21,065 bases of DNA, from the NCBI GenBank assembly GCA_002328825.1, contig DCWI01000078.1:5063-26127 (forward strand), written 5' to 3'. The stretch's first letter is position 1. Each line of letters begins with the position of its first letter. A program made the translations under genes and the position numbers. This stretch comes from Nitrospiraceae bacterium UBA2166. Lineage in GTDB: Bacteria; Nitrospirota; Nitrospiria; Nitrospirales; UBA2166. A model generated the notes under the pieces. It did no database searches, was not told the DNA's origin, and saw nothing but the letters and a program-made list of their open reading frames with translations. Below, piece after piece: positions 1 through 7,790 of this stretch.

Positions 1-216
1 GAAGCCTATGGGGAACATGACCCAGAAAAGAAGGTTACTGTCGATAAGAAGAATATGCCTCCAGATGTTCATGTCGGATCACAACTAGCTGGTCCAATGG
101 GACAACCCGTTCAAGTCACAGAAGTCACGGATACGTCCGTCACAGTCGACGTTAATCATCCACTTGCTGGAAAAGACCTGACATTTGACATCACAGTACT
201 CACAGTCGAACCATAA
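1..216 (+). CDS. SlyD-like FKBP-type peptidyl-prolyl cis-trans isomerase, C-terminal part
   Basis: The reading frame is open from base 1 to a TAA and gives the last 71 residues of a protein whose start lies outside the window. The fragment opens with AYGEHDPEKK and ends with a VNHPLAGKDLTFDITVL block. That pairing is the hallmark of SlyD/SlpA-type FKBP isomerases: the AYG(E/P)xxP strand before the inserted flap and the NHPLAGxxLxF strand at the end of the FKBP fold. The family catalyses proline cis-trans isomerisation and acts as a folding chaperone in the cytoplasm. No His-rich metal-binding tail follows the FKBP fold, unlike E. coli SlyD, so a nickel-delivery role is less likely. The 5' end and operon context are not visible. 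Confidence 0.85.
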   Translation, partial: EAYGEHDPEKKVTVDKKNMPPDVHVGSQLAGPMGQPVQVTEVTDTSVTVDVNHPLAGKDLTFDITVLTVEP

Positions 217-386
217 CTACTTCCATAAGAATCAAAGCTTGCATATAGCCTAGAAGAATTGACAATGGTTTCCACAACAAACTTCAGCGTATACAAAAGA
301 GAACAGCTTATTTCCCTCTCTCTATAGGAAATCATAGCAAAACCATCCGAACGACCATAGAAAACAATCATCTTGAAGGAGTAAAC

Positions 387-1343
387 ATGCGGCAAGTGAC
401 ATTAGGTCGGACCAAAACACAGGTCTCAGCAATTAGTCTAGGAACATGGTCGTATGGTGGATCACTCACGGTAGGGACCCAGTCAGTTGGCTGGTCTGGC
501 CATAACGACGAAACCGCAAAACGAGCACTCATTCAAGCATGGGAACTCGGCATCAATCATTGGGACACAGCAGATGCCTATGGCAACGGTCGATCAGAGC
601 AACTTATAGGGAAGGTATGGAGCACGGTGGCGCGAAAAGACATTTTTTTGGCTACCAAACTCGGCTGGGTGATGGGCCCACATAATCACTACTATGAACC
701 ATCATTTATGCGTCATCAAATTGATCTTTCGCTCAAACAACTCAAGACCGACGTTATTGATCTTTTGTATCTGCATCATTGTATGTTTGGAGATTGCGAC
801 GAACTCTTAGATCCAGCCATCGAAGTACTTTGCCGCGCAAGGGAGAAAGGAAAAATTCGCTTCATCGGACTTTCTGATTGGAATGCAACAGCCATCCTAA
901 AATATGCTGAAAAGACCAACCCCGACGTCGTCCAATCATACCGGAACGTTATGAATGACGACTACGTAACAAGCGGATTAAAAGACTGGGTTGACCATCA
1001 TAATGCCGGAGTAGCGTTCTTTTCTCCACTCAAACACGGATTACTTATAGGAAAATATACGGAACCCACGACATTTCCAATGGGAGACTTTAGATCAAAT
1101 ATTAAAGAATTTTCAGACCATGAGATTCTTGCAAAAGCACGTGAAGCAAGTAAAACACTGACGAGTAAGTTCTCAGCCCATCCACAGCCCGTACTATACG
1201 GACTTCTGAATTCTCTCCTCACCGATACCCCAACAGGGTGTGTCTTGTTAGGACAGAGATCCCCAGCTCAGGTCAAAGCAGCTGCGTATGCCAACGACAC
1301 CATGACCAATAGCGATGCCAAATGGGTACGCTCACTCTACTAA
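387..1343 (+). CDS. Aldo/keto reductase family protein
   Basis: The product is 318 aa, the usual length of a (beta/alpha)8 aldo/keto reductase, which reduces carbonyls with NADPH in the cytoplasm. The N-terminus reads LGRTKTQVSAISLGTWSYGG, typical of the family. The catalytic tetrad can be placed as Asp60 (NHWDTADAYG), Tyr65, Lys91 (FLATKLGW) and His130 or His131 (DLLYLHH). The SEQLIGK segment (about 70-76) and the KIRFIGLSDWN strand are also characteristic. The start is supported by a good Shine-Dalgarno sequence, AAGGAG, a few bases before the ATG. The closest relatives seem to be the YajO/Tas/voltage-channel-beta-subunit-like group, but the substrate cannot be told from sequence. It stands alone between the FKBP gene and the VanZ-like gene. 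Confidence 0.9.
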   Translation: MRQVTLGRTKTQVSAISLGTWSYGGSLTVGTQSVGWSGHNDETAKRALIQAWELGINHWDTADAYGNGRSEQLIGKVWSTVARKDIFLATKLGWVMGPHNHYYEPSFMRHQIDLSLKQLKTDVIDLLYLHHCMFGDCDELLDPAIEVLCRAREKGKIRFIGLSDWNATAILKYAEKTNPDVVQSYRNVMNDDYVTSGLKDWVDHHNAGVAFFSPLKHGLLIGKYTEPTTFPMGDFRSNIKEFSDHEILAKAREASKTLTSKFSAHPQPVLYGLLNSLLTDTPTGCVLLGQRSPAQVKAAAYANDTMTNSDAKWVRSLY

Positions 1344-1496
1344 AAACATAACACATAATACCCATGTTTTTTATGCACCAATTGTTAAGAGTGGTTTTGG
1401 ATGGCTGTGTCAACAGAAACGACAAAGTTTCATTTTTCACTCGAGAGAAGGAACAATAATTCACCTTGCTCAAGCAAGACAGACAACGGTAGAATG

Positions 1497-1518
1497 ATGT
1501 CGTCCGTAAAGATGACAT
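1497..1518 (+). repeat. Hairpin ahead of the VanZ-like gene
   Basis: ATGTCGTC, a six-base loop (CGTAAA) and GATGACAT form an 8-bp stem with one G-U pair. No T-run follows, so it is not an intrinsic terminator. It ends 16 bases before the TTG start of the next gene and just upstream of its AAAGG ribosome-binding site, so it could shape translation initiation. That role is only inferred. Confidence 0.35.
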
Positions 1519-1534
1519 AGCACAAAGGTATGCG

Positions 1535-1903
1535 TTGCACCAACCCGACTCAATACGCACGTATCGGAAGGCCTCAATCTTATCCGCCTTACTTGCAATC
1601 ACAATTGGGTTCTTTTCGCTTACACCTCCTCTCCCGTTAGATCCACCCGGTGGGGACAAAGTCCACCATTTTATCGCCTTTACTACGCTAACCATTTGGT
1701 TGCCAATGCAACGCCCTCGCGCTGCAATCTTAGTTTTTCCGCTCAGCGTACTATATGGAGGACTCATTGAGATTATACAACCCTACGTCAATCGATTGGC
1801 CGAGTGGGAGGATTTTTTTGCAGATACTGCAGGAGCAATCACAGGAACTACAATTGGCTTGGCAATATTTTTCAATAAAAAATGGCATAGAAAAAATTAT
1901 TGA
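1535..1903 (+). CDS. VanZ-like family small membrane protein
   Basis: The protein is 122 aa and strongly hydrophobic, with about three membrane segments near residues 12-29, 46-85 and 100-115. The VanZ-like signature is visible: GGDKVHHFIAF near residue 40, then a YGGLIEIIQPYVNRLAEWEDFFADTAGAI-type block, where the conserved Glu, the aromatic/Arg region and the D..AN/D..AG helix lie. The family is widespread and mostly uncharacterised; the name comes from teicoplanin-resistance VanZ, but resistance should not be assumed here. A TTG start is chosen because AAAGG lies six bases upstream and no other start codon occurs between the upstream in-frame stop and this one. An ATG at 1530 is in another frame. 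The gene ends in a terminator. Confidence 0.8.
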   Translation: MHQPDSIRTYRKASILSALLAITIGFFSLTPPLPLDPPGGDKVHHFIAFTTLTIWLPMQRPRAAILVFPLSVLYGGLIEIIQPYVNRLAEWEDFFADTAGAITGTTIGLAIFFNKKWHRKNY

Positions 1904-1936
1904 CAGATGATTACATCTGTTTATTTCTTGTTACTT
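1903..1936 (+). terminator. Rho-independent terminator after the VanZ-like gene
   Basis: ACAGATG, the loop ATTA, and CATCTGT form a perfect 7-bp stem starting in the stop codon of the VanZ-like gene. It is followed by the T-rich run TTATTTCTTGTTACTT. The stem is AT-rich, so efficiency may be modest. Confidence 0.6.
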
Positions 1937-1976
1937 GTAAACACATCTGCTTCCAAAAACAACTGAGATTTAGAGC

Positions 1977-2978
1977 ATGGTTATGATTAAACGTCTACGC
2001 GGATGGGAAGTACCAGAATCTGAAGCAACTCCTGAATCCATCTACTATAATCGCCGGCAAATTTTAAAAGGCGTCACCGGACTAACCATTGGCAGTATGA
2101 TTGTCTCAACTCCTACACATGACGCTCACTCTAACGAGACCGATCCCCTAATTACCGGAAAGCAAGAGCATCCTCCAGCGGCTAATCAATACCCTGCAAC
2201 GAGAAATCCACTGTTTGCACTTGATCGTCCCATCACTAACGAACGAGTTGCCGCAACATTCAATAACTTCTACGAATTTGACGGAACAAGCAAGACCACC
2301 ATATGGAAACTTATTGAACATTTTAAAACTCACCCGTGGAGGGTAAAGGTTGGAGGCCTAGTCAAACAACATACAATATATGATATAGATGATTTAATCC
2401 GAAGGATGCCAATTGAGGAACGGCTCTATCGTCTTCGGTGTGTAGAAGCATGGGCCATGGCAGTCCCGTGGACAGGGTTTCCTATGAAAAAATTGATCGA
2501 TCTGGTTCAACCACTCTCTTCCGCAAAGTTTGTAAAAATGACGTCATTTATGGACCCTGATAACGCGCTAGGCCAAAAGCCATACTTCGGACTGATTCCG
2601 TCCGGTCCATGGCCATACACCGAATCTCTATCCATGGAGGAAGCAACAAACGAACTGACCATGCTGGTGTCAGGAATTTACGGGCATCCCCTACTAAAAC
2701 AACATGGAGCACCTATTCGCTTAATTGCTCCATGGAAATATGGATTTAAAAGCATTAAGTCAATCGTCAGTATTGAATTTGTCAAAGAACAACCATCAAC
2801 ATTCTGGAACACGTCTATGCCTCATGAATATGATCTCATCGCCAATGTAAACCCTGCCATCTCACATCGCCGATGGTCCCAATCTTCTGAAAGAATCATA
2901 GGAACCAATGACGAACGACGCCCAACTATGCTGTATAATGGTTACGAAAGGTGGGTTTCTCATCTATACACCACCTAA
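1977..2978 (+). CDS. msrP: Protein-methionine-sulfoxide reductase catalytic subunit MsrP (YedY-type molybdoenzyme)
   Basis: The product is 333 aa, matching the MsrP/YedY family. These Tat-exported molybdopterin enzymes reduce methionine sulfoxide in periplasmic proteins. The N-terminus carries a twin-arginine signal (YYNRRQILKGVTGLTIG, Arg26-Arg27, then a hydrophobic stretch). NNFYEF near residue 96 and RLRCVEAWAMAVPWTG at about 152-167 match family hallmarks, with Cys155 expected to ligate molybdenum. The C-terminal half keeps the APWKYGFKSIKSI core. The partner MsrQ, the haem membrane subunit that normally follows, is not next door: the following gene is a flavoprotein. Electrons must come from an MsrQ elsewhere or another donor. 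The start is either ATG 1977 or ATG 1983; neither has a strong Shine-Dalgarno sequence. Confidence 0.9.
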   Translation: MVMIKRLRGWEVPESEATPESIYYNRRQILKGVTGLTIGSMIVSTPTHDAHSNETDPLITGKQEHPPAANQYPATRNPLFALDRPITNERVAATFNNFYEFDGTSKTTIWKLIEHFKTHPWRVKVGGLVKQHTIYDIDDLIRRMPIEERLYRLRCVEAWAMAVPWTGFPMKKLIDLVQPLSSAKFVKMTSFMDPDNALGQKPYFGLIPSGPWPYTESLSMEEATNELTMLVSGIYGHPLLKQHGAPIRLIAPWKYGFKSIKSIVSIEFVKEQPSTFWNTSMPHEYDLIANVNPAISHRRWSQSSERIIGTNDERRPTMLYNGYERWVSHLYTT

Positions 2979-3128
2979 TAATCTATGAGCCAAAAAATGC
3001 CAGTCTGCTACAAAGATCCAAGCATACAGTCTCATTTTGAACGGAGAGAAAACCCTTGGTTTCATGGAGAAGGCTTTTTTCCATTGATTGCAAAAGTGTC
3101 GTACTGACATGACATAAAGAAAAACATT

Positions 3129-4640
3129 ATGCCAATAATACTCCCAGATGACTCATATAACCGGACCCTCGTCAACAATGTCCATCCACCTGATTGGGTC
3201 AACCCTATCCCCAAGACACGATACAATCTTGTCATCATTGGCGCCGGAACTGCCGGTTTGGTGACAGCCGCAGGCGCTGCAAGTTTAGGCGCACATGTCG
3301 CACTTATCGAAAAAACTTTCATGGGTGGAGACTGCCTAAATGTCGGCTGTGTCCCATCAAAGGGCCTAATCCGTGCCTCACGTGCATGGGCCGCTATTCG
3401 TAATGCAGCTGAATTTGGCGTGCACATTCCCGATGGTGTGAACTACGATTTTGGCGCGGCCATAGCCCGCATGCGAAAACTCCGTGCTCAGATCAGTCCA
3501 ACAGATTCGGCCGCGAGATTTCAACGCCTTGGAGTTGATGTGTTTTTTGGAACAGGCTATTTTACGGGATCAGACTCTCTTAAGGTTGAGGGAAAAACCC
3601 TCTCATTCAAACGCGCGGTCATTGCAACTGGTGCACGCGCTGCAGCCTTTCCCATCCCTGGCTTAGCAGAAACAGGGTATCTCACCAATGAAACAGTTTT
3701 TTCACTTACAAAACTTCCCAAGCGCCTTGCTGTAATTGGAGCTGGAGCCATAGGCTGCGAAATGGCGCAAGCCTTTGCCCGCTTCGGAAGCACAGTCACT
3801 GTGTTCGAGAAGGAATGTCGCATTCTTCCTCGCGATGATTGCGATGGAGCAGAAATTGTAAAAAACTCGATTATTCGCGATGGCGTTCACTTCACCTGTG
3901 ATGCCAATATTCTTAAAATTGAACCTCGTGGGATTGAAAAAGTAATTCATTGTGAGGCTGATGGAAAAACGATAGAACTTGTCGTAGACGAGATTTTGAT
4001 GAGTATTGGACGCGCTCCTAATGTTGAAGACATGAATCTCGATTCTATTGGAGTCTCATACAATCCTCGAGATGGCATCACCGTTGACGAGCGCCTTCAG
4101 ACCACCAACCCACGCATTTTTGCAGCCGGTGATATTTGCTTCCCATACAAGTTCACCCATTCTGCGGATGCCATGGCACGTATTGTAATCGCTAATACCC
4201 TATTTCACGGTCGTCAAAAAACCAGCGCCCTCACCATTCCATGGTGTACCTATACTGAACCGGAAATCGCACACGTCGGACTGCATGCGGAGGATGCCCA
4301 CGCAAAAGGCTACAAGATACAAACTTTTACCTGGCACCTTACAGAGAATGACCGTGCGGTATTAGATAGTGAAACTGAAGGTTTCGCGCGCGTTCATGTA
4401 CAGAAAGGAACGGACAAAATTCTTGGGGCAACCGTTGTTGCATCGCATGCCGGAGATATGATCAGTGAAATTACTTTAGCCATGACCAATGGACTCGGCC
4501 TAGGTGCTATTGCAAAGACCATCCACCCGTATCCCACACAAGCTGAAGCCATCAAACGACTAGGCGACGCCTACAACAAAACTCGCCTTACACCATTGGT
4601 CAAAGCAATCTTTAATCGCTGGTTAACCTGGACGCGGTAA
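3129..4640 (+). CDS. MerA-like FAD-dependent pyridine nucleotide-disulfide oxidoreductase
   Basis: The product is 503 aa with the full class I flavin disulfide reductase layout. It has an FAD-binding GAGTAG at about 38-43, the redox-active pair Cys69/Cys74 in GGDCLNVGCVPSK, an NAD(P)-binding VIGAGAIGCEMAQAF at about 202-216, the second FAD motif FAAGDI near 331, and a dimerisation domain ending in HPYPTQAE (His466, Glu473). It most resembles the proteins labelled mercuric reductase or dihydrolipoamide dehydrogenase-like. There is no N-terminal heavy-metal-binding domain and no C-terminal vicinal Cys pair as in true MerA, and no mer or 2-oxoacid dehydrogenase genes nearby. The roughly 30-residue N-terminal lead before the FAD motif is typical of this uncharacterised subgroup. 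The substrate is unknown. It is separated from msrP by 150 bp and converges on the GH15 remnant. Confidence 0.85.
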   Translation: MPIILPDDSYNRTLVNNVHPPDWVNPIPKTRYNLVIIGAGTAGLVTAAGAASLGAHVALIEKTFMGGDCLNVGCVPSKGLIRASRAWAAIRNAAEFGVHIPDGVNYDFGAAIARMRKLRAQISPTDSAARFQRLGVDVFFGTGYFTGSDSLKVEGKTLSFKRAVIATGARAAAFPIPGLAETGYLTNETVFSLTKLPKRLAVIGAGAIGCEMAQAFARFGSTVTVFEKECRILPRDDCDGAEIVKNSIIRDGVHFTCDANILKIEPRGIEKVIHCEADGKTIELVVDEILMSIGRAPNVEDMNLDSIGVSYNPRDGITVDERLQTTNPRIFAAGDICFPYKFTHSADAMARIVIANTLFHGRQKTSALTIPWCTYTEPEIAHVGLHAEDAHAKGYKIQTFTWHLTENDRAVLDSETEGFARVHVQKGTDKILGATVVASHAGDMISEITLAMTNGLGLGAIAKTIHPYPTQAEAIKRLGDAYNKTRLTPLVKAIFNRWLTWTR

Positions 4641-4711
4641 GAAGAAAATTACCAAAACTCTCCCTACCCATATTTTTCAACCAGAAAACTTAAGAAAGAT
4701 CAGAGTAGACC

Positions 4712-4861
4712 TCACTGGGCATCGTCCAAAATTGCGCAAAACACACTGGGAGAATCAAAGTGAGGAAAACACAACCAATCTACAGATCCATGCAGACCCA
4801 CCAGTGCCGCAGTGTGCATATTCCCAATGAGACCGTAATTTTCAATCAGCTGATAATTCAT
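4712..4861 (-). pseudogene. Truncated glycoside hydrolase family 15 (glucoamylase/trehalase-like) gene remnant
   Basis: Reading the - strand from the ATG at 4861 gives 49 codons and then TGA. The peptide includes ENYGLIG, HTAALVG and GSVDWLCFPHFDSPSVF, ending ILDDAQ. This is the highly conserved N-terminus of GH15-type proteins (trehalase-like N-terminal domain plus catalytic barrel), normally around 600 residues, in which ILDD is followed by a Gly-Gly-rich strand. Here the reading frame stops, and no continuation is visible in any frame before the convergent oxidoreductase gene ends at 4640. The ATG overlaps the kefB stop codon as ATGA, so the intact gene was probably translationally coupled to kefB. 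It looks like a 5' fragment left by a deletion; about 550 codons, including all catalytic residues, are missing. The family assignment is strong; the deletion is inferred. Confidence 0.85.
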
Positions 4862-6570
4862 GTTGGTGATGCCGAGTCCCCTTCAGCAACACGCCGGAGC
4901 ACGGCATAATCGTTCTGGCGTATCCCATCAGTAAGGTCATTCACATATAATTCAGTACGTCCCAATCGAAGCAGCGCTTCTCGACCAAGCTGGAGACTGA
5001 CTTCAACATGCTCAGGAACGGTAAAATTAGCCCCTAGTAACAGCAACTTCTCACTATGGGAAAGATCAAACGTGCGGGCTTGAATCGGCAACCCCGGGTA
5101 CAAATACCGGATCGCAGACACCGCACGTTCTGTAGCTTCCTTCTTGTCAATTGTGACAATCACAAGCTTCGCATACCCTGCACCGGCCGCCTGCAAGACA
5201 CTTGCTTTACTCGCATCACCATAAAAAACATGAAATCCGCGTGCACGGCCGCTTTCAATAGCCTTAGTATTGATATCCAATGCAAGATATGGAACATCAC
5301 TATTTTTCAACATCAATGCCACGGTCTCCCCTACCCGTCCAAATCCTGCGATAATGACATGATGCTCGGACTCTCCTTGCAATCCCTCCTCCATATCCGG
5401 GCCTTTTATCCCGTCAAGACGATTCGCAATACGAGTTGAGATTACATCAAGAAATGGAGTCAACGCCATAGTCATTGCAATAAGCAGGAGCAAGTGTTTA
5501 AACAATTCCTCATCCATGATGCTATGGGCAATAGCCGCCGCAAACAATACAAAACCAAACTCACCGGCCTGTGGAAGCAATAGCGAGACTCGCAAAGCTG
5601 AAGTTCCTGTATAGCCGGCAATCCGGCATAGGAGGTACAGTGCTAATGCCTTGATCACAAGAATACCAATCGCATGCCCAAACACCACAAGCCCACTTTG
5701 AGCGAGAAGACCGAAGTCAACAGACATACCAACCGCCATGAAAAACAATCCCAAAAACAACTCGCGCAGTGGCTGAATGACAGCCTCGATTTGATGCCGA
5801 TATTCAGAATCCGAGAGAAGGAGCCCCACGAGAAATGCCCCCAAGGCCATGGATAAATTTACTTGATCCATAAGCCACGCTGCACCCAACACTGTGATCA
5901 TCGCGATGCCAGTGAACGATGAAGTGTTGCCACTCGTCGCCATAAGGCGAAATACTCGTGGAAGAACATAACGCCCAAACACAATAACAACGATGATCAC
6001 CACAACTGCTTTCATAATAGCAACCCAATAGGGATCACCCTGCCCACGTGCGATCTCACCCATAAATGGAACAATTGCTAGCATAGGGACGACAGCTAAA
6101 TCCTGCATGAGAAGGATTCCAAAAGACGCACGACCATAACGGGTTCCCATTTCGCCCTTCTCGGTCAGAATTTGTAATCCAAAGGCGGTCGATGACATCG
6201 CGAGACCAAATCCCACGACAAGAGCAATATTCCACGGAACATCAAACGACCACGCATAGACCGCAATCAACCCTCCGGTCACCATGACCTGAGAACCTCC
6301 AAGACCAAACACAACTCTTCGGAGCCCCCACAGTTTAGATAACCGAAGTTCCAGACCAATAAGAAACAGAAGAAACACGACACCGAACTCTGAGAAGTAA
6401 CGAATGGTCTCGACTTCCGTGGTGATCTTCAGTCCCCACGGACCAACAACCACCCCTGCGGTGAGAAATCCAATGACCGAACCCAATCTGAGCCATCGAA
6501 AGAACGGAACTGAAATAGCCGCCGCCAACATAAGGACCACGACGGCTAAGAGGAGATCTTCTTGATGCAT
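4858..6570 (-). CDS. CPA2-family monovalent cation:proton antiporter (KefB/KefC type) with RCK domain
   Basis: The 570-aa protein has a membrane domain of roughly 12 helices in residues 1-385. It contains the CPA2 features LGSVIGFLTAGVVVGPWGL (about 29-47), FLLFLIGLEL (about 66-75), the QDLAVVP segment with Asp157, and LLPQAGEFGFVLF near 331. A cytoplasmic RCK_N (TrkA-N) nucleotide-binding domain starts near residue 403 with HHVIIAGFGRVGE and the GxGxxG loop at 409-414. Proteins of this family exchange K+ or Na+ for H+ across the inner membrane; glutathione-gated Kef proteins protect against electrophiles. The ancillary KefF/KefG flavoprotein is absent from the window. It lies 107 bp downstream of apbE, and its stop overlaps the start of a truncated GH15 gene. 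Ion preference cannot be assigned. Confidence 0.9.
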   Translation of the reverse strand: MHQEDLLLAVVVLMLAAAISVPFFRWLRLGSVIGFLTAGVVVGPWGLKITTEVETIRYFSEFGVVFLLFLIGLELRLSKLWGLRRVVFGLGGSQVMVTGGLIAVYAWSFDVPWNIALVVGFGLAMSSTAFGLQILTEKGEMGTRYGRASFGILLMQDLAVVPMLAIVPFMGEIARGQGDPYWVAIMKAVVVIIVVIVFGRYVLPRVFRLMATSGNTSSFTGIAMITVLGAAWLMDQVNLSMALGAFLVGLLLSDSEYRHQIEAVIQPLRELFLGLFFMAVGMSVDFGLLAQSGLVVFGHAIGILVIKALALYLLCRIAGYTGTSALRVSLLLPQAGEFGFVLFAAAIAHSIMDEELFKHLLLLIAMTMALTPFLDVISTRIANRLDGIKGPDMEEGLQGESEHHVIIAGFGRVGETVALMLKNSDVPYLALDINTKAIESGRARGFHVFYGDASKASVLQAAGAGYAKLVIVTIDKKEATERAVSAIRYLYPGLPIQARTFDLSHSEKLLLLGANFTVPEHVEVSLQLGREALLRLGRTELYVNDLTDGIRQNDYAVLRRVAEGDSASPT

Positions 6571-6677
6571 GACTTACACGCTTCACACCTTGTTCTGAAG
6601 CACAATTGCCGCAATCTGAATCGTCACGTCGAGACAGTATATGTGCTCGGAGCACAACATGAAAGATCGAATATACA

Positions 6678-7730
6678 TTACTTACGACTCATATAGCGAT
6701 CTAATGCTGGCGTCACTTTTTCACGAAACCCATCTTCATGTTTGACTAGAAATAACGCAGCCAGATTTTCATGGACTGCAATATCATATCCTTCGTCAGG
6801 TCCTAAAACCATAAGCCCAGTTGCCAACGCGTCCGCCAGCATGGTGGACGAATGGATCACCGTGACTGAAGCTAGATTGTGCGTAATTGGTTTTCCTGTA
6901 TTTGGATCAATGGTATGTGAGAAGCGTTTTCCCCCTCGTTCAATATAATTTCGGTAATCTCCCGATGTCGCGATTGCACGATTCCATAGCTGAACTATTC
7001 GATATTTCTCCCGTATTAACGGAATCGGACGCTCAACTACAACCTCCCATACCATACCACCCTGGCTTTCCCCATTTGCTCGCAGTTCTCCCCCAATTTC
7101 AACGAGATAGTTTGAAATTCCAACAGATTCAAGATGCTGAGCAATTTGATCCACAGCATAGCCCTTTGCAATCCCTGATAAGTCAACATAGAGCGCAGGA
7201 ACATCCTTTCGAAGAGCCAGAGGAAAACCTTTAAGATGAAGGTGCTCATATCCCGTCACCCGCATCACTCTTGAAATAGTCATGTCATCCGGAACAATAG
7301 TGGATGGAATAGAGGGACCAAAGCCCCAAAGATTTACTAATCCTCCCACTGTCGTATCAAATGCACCGTGAGTCATCTGACTCACGTACACTGCCGCCTT
7401 GACGACATTGAAAAGTTCAGAAGAAACATCCACCCATTCCATTGTATGATTCTGATTAAAGCGAGAGAGTTCAGAGTCATCATGATAGGTTGACATCTGA
7501 TTGTTGATACCAAGCAAGATTTTGTCGATTTCATGATGGAGCGTATCGAGACCCCCCCCATCAAGACGGTGATTGAGAGTGATATTATAACTCGTCCCCA
7601 TCGTGGGACCGCTGAGCCTGATCATTTGATCGGGACTGATCGTTTTGGTACATGCGATAGCAATCAGTACAACGCCCACAAGAAAACATAAGGCCACCGT
7701 TCTGTTAATCCTTTTCATCTCAGTTTTCAT
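6678..7730 (-). CDS. apbE: FAD:protein FMN transferase ApbE (lipoprotein)
   Basis: The product is 350 aa, the usual ApbE length. It attaches FMN from FAD to a Thr/Ser of target flavoproteins on the periplasmic side. A lipoprotein signal peptide is visible: a basic start, hydrophobic ALCFLVGVVLIAIA, and a putative lipidated Cys27. Family motifs follow: GPTMGTSYNI (41-50), DLSGIAKGYAVD (183-194), EIGGELRANG (211-220), SHTIDPNTGKP (271-281) and MLADALATGLMVLG (297-310), the last two carrying Mg2+/FAD-binding residues. No RnfG/NqrC/NosR-type substrate is encoded nearby. The start could be ATG 7730 or ATG 7718 (MKRINRT); both keep the signal peptide. Its upstream region is occupied by an rfbB remnant on the opposite strand. 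Confidence 0.92.
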   Translation of the reverse strand: MKTEMKRINRTVALCFLVGVVLIAIACTKTISPDQMIRLSGPTMGTSYNITLNHRLDGGGLDTLHHEIDKILLGINNQMSTYHDDSELSRFNQNHTMEWVDVSSELFNVVKAAVYVSQMTHGAFDTTVGGLVNLWGFGPSIPSTIVPDDMTISRVMRVTGYEHLHLKGFPLALRKDVPALYVDLSGIAKGYAVDQIAQHLESVGISNYLVEIGGELRANGESQGGMVWEVVVERPIPLIREKYRIVQLWNRAIATSGDYRNYIERGGKRFSHTIDPNTGKPITHNLASVTVIHSSTMLADALATGLMVLGPDEGYDIAVHENLAALFLVKHEDGFREKVTPALDRYMSRK

Positions 7731-7790
7731 GTTGATGTGGCTCTAATGTGATGATCCCAAGTATGATTTGAACACTGTTAATAACTTGGT

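Noticed and set aside
259..295. A perfect TTGACA followed by TATACA upstream of the aldo/keto reductase
   Set aside because: The spacing is 25 bases, too long for a sigma-70 promoter, and no other -10 fits at 16-18 bases.
1273..1767. A 164-codon open frame on the - strand overlapping the aldo/keto reductase end and the VanZ-like gene
   Set aside because: It is antisense to the VanZ-like gene, whose family motifs are clear. The antisense peptide is rich in Trp, Cys and Arg and has no recognisable motif.
2985..3107. A 40-codon + strand ORF just after msrP
   Set aside because: There is no ribosome-binding site, no recognisable motif, and the length is expected by chance.
4710..4765. CCTCACT...AGTGAGG inverted repeat considered as a terminator between convergent genes
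   Set aside because: The 42-base loop and lack of a T-run make it a poor terminator, and the sequence is explained by the GH15 fragment.
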